Origin: Voacanga thouarsii
Lineage: Eukaryota > Streptophyta > Magnoliopsida > Gentianales > Apocynaceae
Direction: 5' to 3'
DNA length: 64,000 nucleotides
Assembly (NCBI GenBank): GCA_026120185.1
Contig: JANUWF010001190.1
Coordinates: forward strand, 1,178,001-1,242,000
Below the pieces are notes generated by a model. The model did not search any database and was not told the DNA's origin. It was given only the letters and a program-made list of their open reading frames with translations. The position numbers and the translations under genes were made by a program. Within the stretch, counting starts at the first letter, position 1, and every line of letters starts with the position of its first letter. Positions 62,483-64,000 of this stretch are shown one piece after another.

Positions 62483-64000
62483 ATGTCAACAACCATTTTG
62501 ATTGGACCAACTGTTATTACAATCCATTCATGGAAATTACGTTCGCCAATTAGGAGTCTAGACCGGAGGCTGCCGTTTAGTGCTGGTACTGGGAAATCTT
62601 GTTTCAAAGGTAAGCTAACCCGGAGGTCTACCAGAATGGATGAATCCCCCACAATCAGAGCCGGCGATGGCGATGGAGGAATCAGAGCTTTCGAACAAGA
62701 GGGTTTGATTAAATGGTCTTCGGAATTGGAAGCTAATGGGTTCGAGGCTACGCTTAATAATCTGGTTTGTAAAGTTCAATTTCCATTTTCCTCCTGAGAA
62801 ACTAAGTATAAAATCAGCTTACTTTTTTGTGCCTATGTAGAATGGGAATTCTTTGTTTTTTCGTTTCATGTACTGAGCTTTTGTTTGTTAGGGATGGTGC
62901 TATGTCAGGTTTGAGTAGCTTTGCAGGTCTCGTGGCTGGTTCCTGTTTAAATTTTCCCTCTTCATAATACATTTTTAGCCCACGGCCCTTTTCCGTTATG
63001 TTCTGTACGAGTTTTCTATTGTTTTTGAAGTTGTTCTTACTTGCGACTGCAAATTTTTAGTTCTTAGATGCTTGTTGATCCAATATAACCACAGACATCG
63101 TATAGAATCAAGCACACCGTACAAGATTGTGCTTAATGCTATCCTTAAAAGTATTTGCTCCATAGCAATTTGACCCTGATTAACAACGTTGCCATATTTC
63201 CTATATGCGAATTTGAAATGGAGCTGCTGCAACTTCGAAGATTTCTTGAAAGCAGGGTGATATGATGCAAAGTTTCATATGACTGTCAAATTCTTTATAT
63301 GCTTTGGTTTTGTGTTTTAACTGGTTATATATCAAGTTTTTTCTTGAACAGATTTTATCCTCCCTTTTGTTATTCGGCTAAATTTTCAGTCACCAATCTT
63401 AAGAATATCTATTCCAACATTGAAACCAAGAATGCTGCTTTTCTTTCAGAATTTAGGAAAAAACCTTCTCTTATTATTTGAAGTACACTGCCTTTGATGC
63501 AGAGCAAGTGGCTAGTGACTGGATTTTTTGGTGTACTACTCCTCTGGAGGCATGACGCAGAGGCATTTTGGGCTGCTGCAGGTTCAGTTATTAATGCCGG
63601 GCTGTCAACCGTACTGAAGAGAATACTAAACCAAGAAAGACCTGTTGCGAATCTTAGATCAGACCCAGGAATGCCATCCTCACATGCTCAAGCCATCTCC
63701 TATGCAGTCGTATTTGCCATTTTATCAAGTACATTTTTCTGATCTTATGCTGAACTAGAAAAAACTTTTTTTTTTTTTTAAATCATCAATATCAGATATC
63801 AGCTTCATTTCTCATTTTTAAACTAATACCATTCATGCATGTTATTGTTTTTATTTTCTTAGATGAATATATGACAAATGTAGTAAGCATAAACGTATTA
63901 GATGCAAAGGGAATTTGCATATTGAACCAGATTTGGGTTACTAAAAGGTATGATCTATATCTGTTGTAGCTTAAATGGTATGTTAAGACGGACAGCGCAA
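62483..64000 (+). CDS. Chloroplast lipid phosphate phosphatase epsilon-type PAP2 protein, partial
   Basis: Exon 1 is 62483-62764 (94 codons) and exon 2 is 63503-63728, with GT-AG borders and phase 0 at the first junction; the rest lies beyond the window. The N-terminus, MSTTILIGPTVITIHSWKLR onward, is rich in Ser, Thr and Arg with few acids, as in a chloroplast transit peptide. Exon 2 gives SKWLVTGFFGVLLLWRHDAE, membrane segments, then the PAP2 phosphatase motifs KRILNQERP (KX6RP, residues 133-141) and PSSH (152-155). The third motif, with the catalytic His, should be encoded downstream. Plant LPP-epsilon enzymes dephosphorylate phosphatidic acid to diacylglycerol in plastid membranes. Intron 1 is 738 bp. 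The copia insertion ends 152 bp before the ATG, so the 5' UTR and core promoter must be very short or overlap the LTR. Confidence 0.88.

Overview
The window looks like nuclear DNA of a flowering plant, most likely a eudicot. It is AT-rich, its genes are split by GT-AG introns and set far apart, and most of the space between them is transposable-element sequence. Genus and species cannot be named from the sequence alone.

Four host genes can be supported. (1) 1-3344, minus: the N-terminal two thirds of a Tm-1-like (UPF0261 plus TIM-barrel) protein, six exons, running off the left edge. (2) 21858-23790, plus: a complete four-exon SABATH-family carboxyl methyltransferase of 361 residues. (3) 34743-35534, minus: a single-exon membrane protein with DUF4408 and DUF761-type segments and a good TATA box. 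(4) 62483-64000, plus: the first two exons of a chloroplast lipid phosphate phosphatase epsilon-type PAP2 enzyme, running off the right edge. They show no sign of a shared pathway.

The rest is mainly mobile DNA. Three full-length copies of one Ty1/copia family lie at 4935-10531 (minus), 37954-43555 (plus) and 56354-62330 (minus), each with its own 5-bp target duplication. The first is nearly intact, with two nonsense codons seen; the other two are decayed. All three have gag and pol in different frames separated by a short spacer, a tandemly repeated leader beside the primer-binding site, and alternating inverted repeats in the LTR. A 4,032-bp solo LTR of Ty3/gypsy type occupies 45886-49917 with a perfect 5-bp target duplication. 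A head-to-head cluster of TRIM-like miniature retrotransposons lies at 51759-52844. An inverted-repeat DNA element at 10711-11629 carries two tandem copies of a GRF-type zinc-finger exon. There are also a decayed LINE ORF2 (12310-13210), a tiny 5'-truncated retroposon (53779-53839), several Stowaway-like and hAT- or Mutator-like MITEs, and microsatellites.

The most unusual points are the captured and duplicated GRF zinc finger, the inverted TRIM cluster, the conserved split between gag and pol, and the copia insertion only 148 bp upstream of the lipid phosphatase start codon. No CRISPR array, rRNA gene or convincing tRNA gene was seen. All family assignments come from reading motifs, not from database searches.
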